From Benincasa hispida (lineage: Eukaryota; Streptophyta; Magnoliopsida; Cucurbitales; Cucurbitaceae): 64,000 bases of DNA. Below the pieces are notes generated by a model that did no database searches, had not been told where the DNA came from, and was given only the letters and a program-made list of their open reading frames with translations. The stretch spans positions 34,652,134 to 34,716,133 of the forward strand of contig NC_052349.1 in assembly GCF_009727055.1 (NCBI RefSeq), given 5' to 3'. Positions 37,090 through 47,630 of this stretch are shown piece by piece (position 1 is the stretch's first letter; every line of letters starts with the position of its first letter). The translations under genes were made by a program, and so were the position numbers.

Positions 37090-38769
37090 TGATGCGTTGT
37101 GAATATGATGAAATAATGGTGTATATTGCGATGGTGGTGTATGCATTGTACATGCAAGTTTTCCTAGCAAAATCCAAGTATAAATCCTACTAGGTTGCTT
37201 GGTAAGCTCAGGGTCGAACATAGGGACTATGAAGACAGTATGCGATGGTAATTTTAGATTCCTTTACGGTAACAATCAAAACAATAAGTTGGTTAGTATG
37301 TTCGTTTAAAATATAAATCCTATGCGAGGGAATTGAAGAAAGAGTTGATAACAGCGAAAGTAACAATGAGTATGCGGGAAAGGGGTTGAGAAGGGATTTA
37401 GCTAACACTTCCTAAGATTGCGTTCAAGCTATGCGATCATGCTACACACACATAACAGCAAATCATCTTCCAAAGCAAATGCCACAGTTCCTATTTCCAG
37501 GACGCATGCGACGTATACGATGATGTCGATAAGACTTATTCCTAAGTCTCTATTCTTGTCTATGCGATGATGAATGATGCACACATACACAAGGTGACTG
37601 CATACTATCATATCCTATCTCTAAGGTGCATGCAATGTGTTAATAGTAAACAGAACTTATTCCTAAGTTTCTATCTCTTACTTATGCGGTTCTAATATGA
37701 CTTTCCTGAGCTTAGATTCTAATATGACTTTCCCAATCCTAGATTCTATCCTTAGACGACCCTCTTGAGCATCTCTAAAGGACGAATGACGCATACATAA
37801 TGCAAGATGATCGCATAAAATGAAGATCTCAGGTTATGTTAGCTAAGTGCTTTTCAACCCATTTGGAAGTTTAATTACTCATGCATAATGTAAAGAGAGT
37901 GAACAGATGTAGAGATGCAAATTCCATTTTATAATTAGAATCAGGGTACAAAATGAAAATGGAAAGTAGGGATAGTGAGCCTGGTAGCAATGTCTTGCTT
38001 CCCAAGGCTTTTACACTGTGTTTTTCTCTACTCTACCCAAAAGAATGTTCTTGCTTCCACAAGAGTCGGTCGTCTCTCTGTTTGCAGCGCCTCCTAGCAG
38101 TCTTCCGAGCTTCCTAGGAATGATCTCTCGGCGTCCTCAATTCTTCACTCGCCTCCGCCTTCTAAGTGTAAGAAAACTATGAACAACAGCTAACTATCTT
38201 CTATATGGCGAACTCTCTATACGACCAATCCCTTTTATCGATGGTGGCCTTCGGTATTTATAGAGATCAAGGTGAAGAAACTTTTCTCTCAAATGATTGC
38301 ACTGATGGAATGTCATTAAATCTCTCTGTCTGATGCACCAATTAATTGTCACCAAAAAGTTGAGTGTACTTGCTACAGTGTGTCATTAACGGCTTGTCAA
38401 CTAAATTTGGATTCGGCCATCATCAGCTTTTTGTCCCATCATGATTTATTAAGCTTTTACCTTGATGCGCTGTCTCTATGAGGCCACTTTCTTGAGCAGA
38501 TCTTCGTGAACGCATATGATCGCATAGCTTTGCGGTCACAATCTTCTAATGCGCTCGAACGCTGAATTCCCTGGATTGCAATTCTGCCTTGTGCCAACGC
38601 ATTTTCCTGCACAAAATATGTAAATTAGCTGCTTTAACGCAATTGGCGCATGCGAACGCAATGTTCTCAACTTAATGCTTTTGGACACGATTTTACATTT
38701 TTTTCCCGTCACAATCCTACATTGTTTATATCTTTGCATTGTAATAACATGCATTTCTGCCCGTTATCA
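37090..38769 (+). repeat. Solo LTR (1680 bp) in the integrase of element A, TSD CTTAT
   Basis: It starts TGATGCGTTGTG and ends CCGTTATCA (TGAT..ATCA ends). CTTAT stands on both sides (37085-37089 and 38770-38774). Removing the insert and one CTTAT joins GGTTACTTATACCAAATG, the integrase reading YLYQM. No gag, pol or PBS lies inside. It includes a stretch (37170-37230) with GGTTGCTTGGTAAGCTCAGG and GGTCGAACATAGG. A different LTR family from A, B and C; gypsy or copia cannot be decided from an LTR alone. Confidence 0.85.
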
Positions 38770-38931
38770 CTTATACCAAATGGAACATAAGTCTGAAGCC
38801 TTTGAAAAGTTCAAAGAGTTCAAAGAGTATAGATGCCTTAGTTTATTATATTTATTTACCATATTCCCACTATTTTGGATTATGATATTATGTACAACCC
38901 ACTGACTAGAGTTTTAGATCAAATAGGAGTT

Positions 38932-40200
38932 TATTGGGTTTTATGCCCTAAAACTCGTAGATAGTAAATGTTATCAATTGACCGTCATCAATAAAGAGTT
39001 ATTAATGTTAATTCAATAAATGTTATTGATTGTGTTGTATTTTATTTTGTCTCAATAACCCTAAATTCAATACACTAACATCCAAGATTGCCTTATGAGT
39101 CTTGAACTGTATGTGGAGACATATAGGGATCAATGTTTAAGATACAACCTAAAGAATGTATAGTATAGGGATAAGGTTGGGTACCTTATCCTGGTGACAC
39201 TATAGATATGATCCACTTTGTATTTGATACAAATGCAATGATTCAACGTGTTCGTGTAGGTGACACGCAGACGAGGGTACCTTATGCAATGAGTTTACAT
39301 AAGATCGGACCGCGAAATAGTAACCATTAGATGTAACATCGTTAACTAGTTTGGTTCCTATTTCAATTGGATGTCCTAGGCAACTTAGTCTTAATCCTAA
39401 GTGTATTATAAACTTCTGTTAACGAGGGACAAGACCAAGTGATGAGTTGGGAACATAATAATACAAGATAGAATTCATTCCTTTCCCACTTCAAGGTAAG
39501 TAGATGAGTGCTCCCTTAAGTGGTGTCTCCCGTACTTGAACAAAGGGCTCTACCTTCTCATTGGCCCGAGAGGGGTTTCTTTTTATTGGTTGGACCATAA
39601 ATAAGTTTTTCATTAGAGGAGCATTGATACTTAAGGATACAGAGGTAAAACTAAGGGTAAAATTTGCCTCAATTAGTGTTATAGACACTCGTGACTAACT
39701 TGCTATTATTAGTCTATATTCATGGACATAGAAATATATCTGCAGTGAGAAGAGTGTAACTGTGGTCTTTAGTAGAGTGTACTCATAGTTAACAAATATT
39801 GATTAATTTGGTTAATGAATTTAGCCAATTAATCTCATATCGTTTGCGCTTATGATCTACAGGTCCACCAGGACCCCTTGTTAGCTCATTAAAAGATATT
39901 AAAAAGGAATGATTTGAATTGTTCAAATAAATTTGAGGAAATTGTATATTAATGTAATTAATACGCAATTGATTATGGATGTGATCTATAATTGAAATAA
40001 AGTTGGAGAGAAATATTTGAATGAGATTCAAATATTTAATTCAAGTGAATTAGATTCATAAAGAATAAATTAATTAAATTAATAGAGAGGTGATGCACAT
40101 AAACATACGATGTTTATTATGTTAATTAGATATATACGTTAAATTGGATTTAATTACAGATGGTTATTTAATTAATATGCTAATTAATTAAATAAACATT
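38932..40200 (+). repeat. 3' LTR of element A, truncated and internally deleted
   Basis: It begins TATTGGGTTTTATGCCC, matching the 5' LTR. It lacks about 70 bases present in the 5' LTR: near 39425-39430 ACGAGGGA jumps straight to CAAGACCAAG, missing the GGATTGTCC..CCATTTTG block. It breaks off at about 40200 after AATTAAATAAACATT, so the last ~500 bases and the right target duplication are gone. Confidence 0.83.
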
Positions 40201-40202
40201 AT

Positions 40203-40285
40203 AATGGGTTTTATGTTCTAAAACTCGTGGTTTGTAAATAATAAACTTATTCTGTTATCAATAAAGATGCTATTAAGGCTTTGTC
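40203..40285 (+). repeat. 83-bp start fragment of a C-type LTR
   Basis: TGGGTTTTATGTTCTAAAAC, then GTGGTTTGTAAATAATAAAC and TTATCAATAAAGATGC match the first ~80 bases of the LTR at 52670. The fragment is followed directly by another LTR start at 40286. Confidence 0.7.
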
Positions 40286-41640
40286 TGTTGGGTTTTATAT
40301 CCTAAAACTCGCAGTTTGTAAAATGATAAACATTTTCTATAATCAATATACTTGTTATTGATTTCATATATTGTATGAAAGTCTAAATCCAATAAACTAA
40401 GACCCATGGCTATTGTATGAGTACTTGAACTTTATGTGGAGACATAAGAGTGGATCAGGTTCGAGTAAATAGCCAAAATGATCTATGTTACATGAATAAG
40501 GTTGGGTATCTTATTCTAGTAACACCATTGGATGCGGCCTACTATGTAGTTGTTACAAAGAGTTGTAAAGTGCTACATAAGACGTGGTCTGAATTCGTAC
40601 ATGTTATGACATGAGGAGTGGGGGCGTCCTATGCAATGAGTTTGCATAAGATCAGGACCAAGAAATAAGTCACTCTTACTTTATAACGATGTTTACTGTA
40701 TAAGACTGACTATTTCACCTAAATGACCTAGGTAACTCAATCTTAATCCTGAGCTAACTATGAACTCCTGTTTATTAAGGATTGTCTTTAGATTTGCATA
40801 GGTGAGGGTTGGCTCAACAGCGCCGGCTCAATAAGACTCCTATTTTATAGAGGTAATGGATAGATAGCTGGGGATATAGGGCGTAGGACAGAATTCACGC
40901 CTACCCGATTTCGGGATAAGAGAAAGGTTGTTCTCTCAAGTACTGAATCCAGGTCTTGAACAAGGAGCCTCACCCTCTCACTGGGTTTAGTGATTGGATC
41001 ACAAACCAGTTGTCCATTAGAGGATCAGTAAGGACTTGAGAATAAGAGGTAATCTCGGGGGTAAAACAGATATTTGACCCAACCATTATTACGAACAACC
41101 TGTGAAGGGTCGACTTGCTTATTATGGTTAAATCATGTGGACATAATAATATCTACAGTGAGGGAGTGCAACTATGGGCTTTAGTGAGTGACCCATTAGT
41201 TTAACGAATGGGATTAATCTGGTCTAATGAGTTTAGACAATTAATCTCGGATCATTGAGCTCATGATCTGTAGGTCCGCGAGGTTCCCCTACTAGCTCAT
41301 AACGGACTAGCCTCTAGAATAGCGTGATAAGTTAATTTGAAATGTTCAAATTAGAATTAAGGAAATTAGTTATTATATGAGATATAATTACATGTTTAAT
41401 TTGAGAATTAAACGGAATAGGAGAATTTATATATTTAAATATGATTTAAATATATAAAGATGAATATGTGTTAAAATTAATTTAATATTTGATATTAAAT
41501 TAATTAAGTTTTATTTATAATTAATTTTTTCGGTTTTAAAATCAAAATAGATTTTATAAAATCATTTTTGATTTTATGATAAAATTGAAAAAGAGAAAAG
41601 CAAAACACACAAAATGGAAAAAGAAAATTTTCCATTATCC
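40286..41640 (+). repeat. 5' LTR of copia element B, 3'-truncated
   Basis: It begins TGTTGGGTTTTATATCC and shares block order with the A-type LTR (GGATTGTCTTTAGATTTGC, GACTCCTATTTTATAG, CCAGTTGTCCATTAGAGGAT, GTGCAACTATGGGC). The sequence passes from LTR-like AT-rich repeats into pol at about 41640-41690 without a PBS, leader or gag, so a deletion joined the LTR to the GAG-pre-integrase domain. Confidence 0.75.
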
Positions 41641-43880
41641 ACCACCTAAGTAGAAAATAAGTGTTCATCAAGTGTTCATCAAAGTTGTTTTAAACATAGA
41701 GATGTTTAAAATTGCTGGAACTCATAAGAAGAGGAAGATTTCTCTAAATGCCTATCTTTGGCACTTGAGACTGGATCACATAAATCTCAATCGGATTGAG
41801 AGATTGGTTAAGAATGGTCATCTAAATAAGTTGAAAGATAGCTTATTACCGCTATGTGAGTCCTGTCTCGAGGGTAAAATGACAAAAAGATCTTTTTTTT
41901 AGAAAAGGTCTTAGAGCCAAAGAACTAGAGCTGATTCATTCAGACCTTTGTGGGCCTTTAAATGTTAGAGCAAGAGAAGGGTATGAATATTTCATCAGTT
42001 TTGTAGATGATTATTCCAGGTATGGGCATATTTACCTAATGCACCAAAAGTCTGAAACTTTTGAAAAGTTCAAAGAGGATAAGACTGAGGTTGATAACCA
42101 ATTAGGTAAAAAGATTAAAACACTTTGATCAGATCGAGATGGTGAGTATATGGACATGGAATTCCAGAACTATTTGATAGAACATGGAATTCAGTCTCAA
42201 CTTACAGCCCTTGGCACACCTCAGCAGAACAGTGTGGCAAAAAGGAGAAACAGAACCTTGTTGGACATGGTTCGTTCCATGATGAGTTACGCTTAGTTAC
42301 CAAATTCTGTTTAGAGACACACAGTTGAGACTGCGGTGTATATTTTGAACATAATTCTCTCGAAAAATGTTTTTGAAACACCTTACGAGCTCTGGATGGG
42401 ACGTAAAGGAAATTTACATCATTTCAGGATTTGGGATTATCCAGCACATGTATTGGTGCAAAATCCTAGAGCATTGAAAAATCGTTCAAAAGTGTGCCTA
42501 TTTGTAGGCTACCTAAAAGAAACAAAAGGTGGTTTCTTTTATATCCTTGGGAAGATAAAGTACTTGTGGCAAAAGGGTTTACCCAAAGAGAGGGGGTAGA
42601 TTTTGAATAAACTTTCTCTCTAGTTGCCATGGTAAAGTCTATTAGAATACTCTTGTCCATAGCCACATTTTATGATTATGAAATATGGAAAATGGATGTC
42701 AAGACAGCTTTTCTGAATGACTATCTTGGAGAGAGTATCTATATGTCTCAACCAGAAGGGTTTATACAGCAGGGTCAAGAGCAAAAGGTTTGCAACCTTA
42801 ATCGATCTATTTATGAATTAAAACAAGCTTCTAGATCCTGGAATATGAGATTTGACGCTACGATCAAATCTTATGGCTTTGAACAAAATGTTGACGAACC
42901 CTGTGTATACAAGAAAATCGTCAACAAAACTGTCATTTTTCTGGTGTTGTATGTTGATGATATTCTACTCATTGGAAATGAGGTAGAATATCTAGCTGAT
43001 GTTAACAGATGTCTGGCTTCACAATTTCAAATGAAATATTTGGGAGAAGCATAGTATGTTCTTGGAATCCAAATAGTTTAGAATCGCAAGAATAAAACAT
43101 TAACATTATCTCAAGCATCTTATATAGACAAGATGTTGTCTAGGTATAAAATGCAAAATTCCAAGAAAGGATTTTTACCTTCCAAGCACGGAATTTACCT
43201 GTCTAAGGAACAGAGTCCTAAGACACCTCAGGAGGTTGAGGAGATGAATCGAATTCCATATGCATATGCATTGAGAGTTTGATGTATGCAATGTTGTGTA
43301 CTCGTCCCAATATATGCTATGCCGTAGGAATTGTAGCATATTTCAGTCTAATCCTGGTCATGATCATTGGACTGCTGTTAAAAATATTCTCAAATATCTA
43401 CGGAGAACGAGAGATTATATGCTCGTGTATAGTACTAGGGATTTGATCCTTACTGGATACACTAATTTTGACTTTCAGATCGACATTGATTCGAAGTAAT
43501 CAACTTCGGGGTCAGTATTCACTTTAAACGGAGAAGTAGTTATGTGAAGAAGCATAAAGCAGAATTGTATTGTTGACTCCATAATGGAAGTTGAGTATGT
43601 AGCTGCAAGCGAGGCAGTAAATGAAGCAATATGACTCAGAAAGTTCCTGACAGATCTGAAAGTAGTTCCTAATATGCACCTGCCTATCACTTTTTATTGT
43701 GACAACAGTGAAGCAGTTTCAAATTCAAAGGAACCATGAAGCCATAAAAAGGGAAAACATATTGAACGAAAGTACCATCTCATTAGGGAGATTGTACACA
43801 GAGAAGACGTAATCGTCACCCAGATTGCTTCCCAAGACGACTTAGTTGATCCATTTACGAAGGCCCTCTCGGCTAAAGTA
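41641..43880 (+). mobile_element. Copia element B, pol pseudogene (GAG-pre-IN, IN, RT, RNase H)
   Basis: GAG-pre-integrase: MFKIAGTHKKRKISLNAYLW, HLRLDHINLNRIERLVKNGH (41702-41820). A T-run at 41892 shifts the frame. The integrase core has DLCGP, FISFVDDYSRYGHIYLM and the D-x-E region GEYMDMEFQNYLIEHGIQ (42135-42195). RT lies at 42604-43060 with FYDYEIWKMDVKTAFLNDYL, SRSWNMRFDATIKSYGFEQN and the catalytic YVDDILLIGN. RNase H follows (AVKNILKYLRRTRDYMLVYS). A ~500-bp hinge between integrase and RT is missing near 42565. The frame ends in LVDPFTKALSAK at 43850-43880, where sequence switches to another element's leader. Stops and frameshifts are present. Confidence 0.88.
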
Positions 43881-44766
43881 TTGACTCGTGCCCAGCTGCG
43901 TCTGCATTAAGATCCGTGCTAGTCAACCCGTCAACCTGCGCGCTCGTCCGATCCATAGACCTGCGTGTGGCTCAGCCAGTCCAGATGGTTCAAACCGGTT
44001 CGATTCGACTAGTTTGACCAGTTCTTACTAGTTTTTAGGTGGTTTTAGCCGGTTTTACAATTTTGAAGGTCCGATTCGGTCAGAGGCTGTTTGAGGTTGT
44101 TTTCTTTTTGTTATTGTAATTTGTTTAGCTTTTAACTAGCTTAAGATGCCAAAACAGGTCCATTTTAGTCTGCATATTTAATTATACATTGTGAATATAT
44201 AAATTAAATAATTTATCTATTGTATGCATATTGTATGCCATGTAGATTTAAAATCTCACCATAGAATAAGCATGTAGCATGCATTGCAAGTATGTTATAA
44301 GTGTTATAATATATAGTATGCATATGTAGGATTCCATGGTTTTTGATATAAGTTGTTATATTAATGCATGGAATGGATGTTTATATAATTTCTATATAAA
44401 GCATGTCAGATGCATGTTATAGGTTCATTGTCTATGTTACAAGTGTTATAAAAAGTGATAGATTTAAAAATCTATAACAAAGATAAAAGCATGCTCACTT
44501 AGGGTTAACGAAATCCAAACAATCCTATTTTAATAGTTAAAATAGGTCGATATCTTATAAAACTAGTGGTTATAAGAATACTCACCTGGTGAGATCTTGT
44601 CTAAGGTTGGAGGTATTTAAGTTGACGTTTTACGGAATACCTGCTACTTGGGGATTAAGTCGGCATATGAGTTAGGTTAACCCGGTTTTATGAGCATACA
44701 TGAGCGATGTGAGGTAATAAAATTGGTTTATCACTTAGACATCATAAGGTTAATTCTAGTATAAAC
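43881..44766 (+). mobile_element. Leader region of copia element C
   Basis: Non-coding. It resembles the leader of element A (33640-33960) in order: a GC-richer stretch, CCAAAACAGGTCC, then TATTGTATGCCATGTAGATT-type sequence (compare 33858-33880). The first part (43900-44080) contains repeated CCGGTT, TTCGATTCG and TAGTTTGACCAGTT words. It has no LTR in front of it; the left part of C was lost when joined to B. Confidence 0.6.
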
Positions 44767-47067
44767 TAGGGTTGGCAACGGGGCCAGGCCGGGATGGGGG
44801 GCATCCCCCATCCCTGGCCATGTGAGAGAAATTCTCCCCCATCCTCGCCCCCGTCCTCGCGTCGGGGAAACGGGGTCTCCACGTGGCCCCATTCCCCGTT
44901 TCCCCGCAGGGACTCCCCATTTTTTGNCGTTTCCCCGCAGGGACTCCCCATTTTTTGTTAATTAACATTAGATTTAAAATTAGATTTTATTTAAAATTTG
45001 ATTAGCTCACAAAAAAATCCATTAAATAAGTTTATCGAATTCTTCATTTTTTAATTCAAGTGATTTTATTTGAAATTTGACTAGTTCACAACATCTTATA
45101 CATTTAAATGAACACAATTTAAAAACTAACAAATCCATTAAATAAGTTTACAACTTAAAATTCAATAAAGTTTGAATAAAGAAGTCAATTAAAGGCAAAC
45201 GTCTTATATATCCAAATAAGTTTACAACTTAAAATTCAAAATCTCGTCTTTCTCTCTTCAATGATGACTTCACAATCAAATCTTTCTCCTTTCTTGGCAT
45301 CATCTCATCTTTAGTTGTGAGTATTATTCATTCCTACATTTAAAATGTAACAAACAAATAATGTCACCAAAAAAAAAAAAAAGCTAGACCACAAAATAAT
45401 GTTAATTCTTGAGCATACCTTAGTCACTGCGTCATCTTCATCAGAATCGTCTGCATCTACTTAAACAGTTGCTAAATGTTTAACTATTTCTTTTCCCGTG
45501 CTAATACCTTATATTGTCAAATATTTGTAATAAAAGAAAATATTTAATAATATATTAAATGCTAAAAAGAGATAAAACAAAAAAAACAAACTAACCTGTC
45601 AAAACTTCAGTTGTAATCCAATTTTGAGCGCACATCAAAGCCTCTATCGTCTTCGGATGAAGTTTGTTACGATGTGGGCTTACAATCCTACCATAGATAC
45701 TAAAAGCAGACTCTGATGCAATACTAGATAACGGGATGGCTAATATGTCTCTTGTAATTTCTTGTAAAATTGGATACTTAACACCATTCAATTTCCATCA
45801 ACTCAAAATGTCAAAATCGGATGTTCGAGGTAAGACATGTTCATCCAAATATGCATCAAACTGTTGCTTCTGATTCATATTATTAGAATTCGATACAAAC
45901 AAGACATAATCATTAAAATCATCAAATTCTATATTCTATGAGGTTCCATCTAAATTTCTAGCGTGATAATCATCACCTTCACCTTCATGCTTCAGCTGAT
46001 ATTCTGTTTACAAATCTGAACAAATTTTTTTAATCCTTTCCACTTCAAGAAAAAAACATCTCCATAAATTCCAGGGAAGTAAATCTCAATCAACTTCAAT
46101 TTGTAACGTGGATCTAAAACTGCAGCTATGGCCATTACCCCATGAATTTTCTTCCAATACTTATCAAACTTTGACATCATATTTGAAGTCATGTCTCTTA
46201 TCTCTTGAATGTAGTCCACTCAGAAATAGCCAATTTTAATATACAATTTTTTGGGAAAAAAAGATTAGCAGTAGGATATTTGGATCTAGAAAATATTTCA
46301 GTCATGTGATGAAATATTTTCAGTTTCTCACATATCTCTTTTGCTAATGCCCAATCTTAATCCAACGACAAACACTTGTACTTTGGTTATCGTTGTTTTA
46401 ATCGATAAAAAACAACCTTGTACTTTAATGCAATGGCTAACATAAAATATGTAGAATTCCACCTAGTACAACAATCAAGACTCAACATCTGACCATCATA
46501 AACATTCAACTGTCGAGCAGTTTCCTCAAAATTTCTCCTTCTTTTTTTGTGTATGCACCCAAAAAGACACACTACTACGTACTCTTTCGATCTCATCTCC
46601 TATCACTGCCAACCCATCTTTCACAATCAAGTTCAGAATATGAGCACAACATCGCATAAGAAATAAACTCCCATCCAATATTAAGTTTCCACACAAACTA
46701 TCAACAAGCATATTAGCCATGGAGTCATTTGTACTACAATTATCTACAGTTACAGATGACAATTTTCGATCAATATTCCAATCTAACAGACATTCCATTA
46801 TTTCTTCATGAAGCATCTCAAAAGTGTGTGGAGAAGGGACATATATAAACCTGATTATTTTGTTTTGCAAAACCCAACTATCATCAACAAAATGCGCAGT
46901 GATAGCCATACAACCTTTTGTTTGGTGGTTGGAAGTCCACATGTTCGTTGTAAGGGTAATTTTTCCTTTGTTCTCATTCAACAATGTCATGGTTTTCAAC
47001 TTTTCAGTCTCATAAATTTTCAAAATCTCCTTCTTTATTGTGTTTCTTGACACCATCTTAAATAATG
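44767..47067 (-). mobile_element. Truncated hAT transposon with broken RICESLEEPER-type transposase
   Basis: The terminal motif TAGGGTTGGCAACGGGGCC lies at 44767-44785, with GC-rich subterminal sequence to 44957. Transposase pieces read leftward on the minus strand: 47056-46526 (LTTNMWTSNHQTKGCMAITA, DSWVLQNKIIRF, VTVDNCSTNDSMANMLV, RCCAHILNLIVKDGL); 46596-46387 (RNFEETARQLNVYDGQ, DCCTRWNSTYFML); 46219-45992 (KFDKYWKKIHGVMAIAAVLD, PRYKLKLIE); and the dimerisation domain at 45790-45594 (YPILQEITRDILAIPLSSIA, SESAFSIYGRIV). Frames are broken. The zinc-finger BED N-terminus and the other terminal repeat are missing; at ~47068 the sequence passes into copia integrase. Family members often show TTD where this copy reads TTN, suggesting loss of a catalytic residue. 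Confidence 0.87.
44897..44957. other. Perfect 30-bp duplication around a single N
   Basis: The 30 bases at 44897-44926 are repeated exactly at 44928-44957 (both begin CGTTTCCCCGCAGGGACTCC), with a lone N at 44927. The layout looks like two overlapping sequence ends joined without merging rather than a natural repeat. Confidence 0.8.
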
Positions 47068-47068
47068 G

Positions 47069-47630
47069 TTGGATGATTATTCTAGATATGGCTATATTTA
47101 CCTAATACATCATAATCCAACACCCTTGAAAAGTTCAAGAAATATAAGGCAAAGTTGAGAACCAATTAGGTAAAAAGAATATAACACTTCGATAGATCGA
47201 GGTGGTGAGTATATAGACTTAAAATTCCAGAACTATTTGATAGAACACGGAATTCAGTCCCAACTCATAGCACCCGGTACATCTCAACAAAATGGTGTAG
47301 CGGAAAGGTGAAATAGAACCCTGTTGGACATGGTTCGTTCGATGATGAGTTATGCTCAGTTGCCAAATTCTTTTTAAGAATATGCAGTAGAGACTATTGT
47401 ATATATTTTAAACATGGTTCCATAAAAAAGTGTTTCAGAAATACCTTACGAGTTATGAAGAGGACGTAAAGGTAATTTACGTCACTTCAGGATTTTGGGA
47501 TGTCCAACACATGTATTGGTGTAGAACTCGAAGAAACTGGAACACCGTTAAAAAGCTACCCTAAAAAGACAAAAGTTTTTTTTTTTTCTATGATCCTCCG
47601 CCAGATAGTATTTTTATCGACAAATGCAAC
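47069..47630 (+). pseudogene. Integrase fragment of copia element C
   Basis: It starts at DDYSRYGYIYLIHHN and covers the second half of the integrase core (NYLIEHGIQSQLIAPGTSQQ, NGVAER) and the C-terminal part (HFRILGCPTHVLV, FYDPPPDSIFIDKC). It carries frameshifts and stops. It is cut by the hAT remnant on the left and by a solo LTR after ACAAATGCAAC on the right. Confidence 0.8.

Larger units (their letters stand above)
33220..38931 (+). mobile_element. Copia element A, internal region with nested insertions
   Basis: After the PBS comes an untranslated leader (33220-33990), a reverse-orientation LTR (~33990-35287), the rest of the leader, and a broken gag-pol. Gag: NLNTILVIDDLRFVLTEECP (35700-35755) and VYILASLADVLTKKHEVM (35838-35890). 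The zinc knuckle at 36274-36330 reads KYFHYNVNGH-stop-KCNC: two cysteines are now tyrosine and a tryptophan position is a stop. The protease motif reads FDLGAINHIC in place of DSGATxHIC. Integrase (LDRIVRLIKNGLLNKLEDDS, then LIHSDLCGPMDVKAKEGYEY) runs to 37089, is split by a solo LTR (37090-38769), resumes as YQMEHKSEAFEKFKEF, and then jumps near 38825 to the 3' untranslated region. RT and RNase H are deleted. A polypurine tract (AAATAGGAG, 38921-38929) precedes the 3' LTR. Confidence 0.87.

Noticed and set aside
37090..38769. Helitron or DNA transposon
   Set aside because: The 5-bp CTTAT duplication and TG..CA ends fit an LTR; no long terminal inverted repeats are present.
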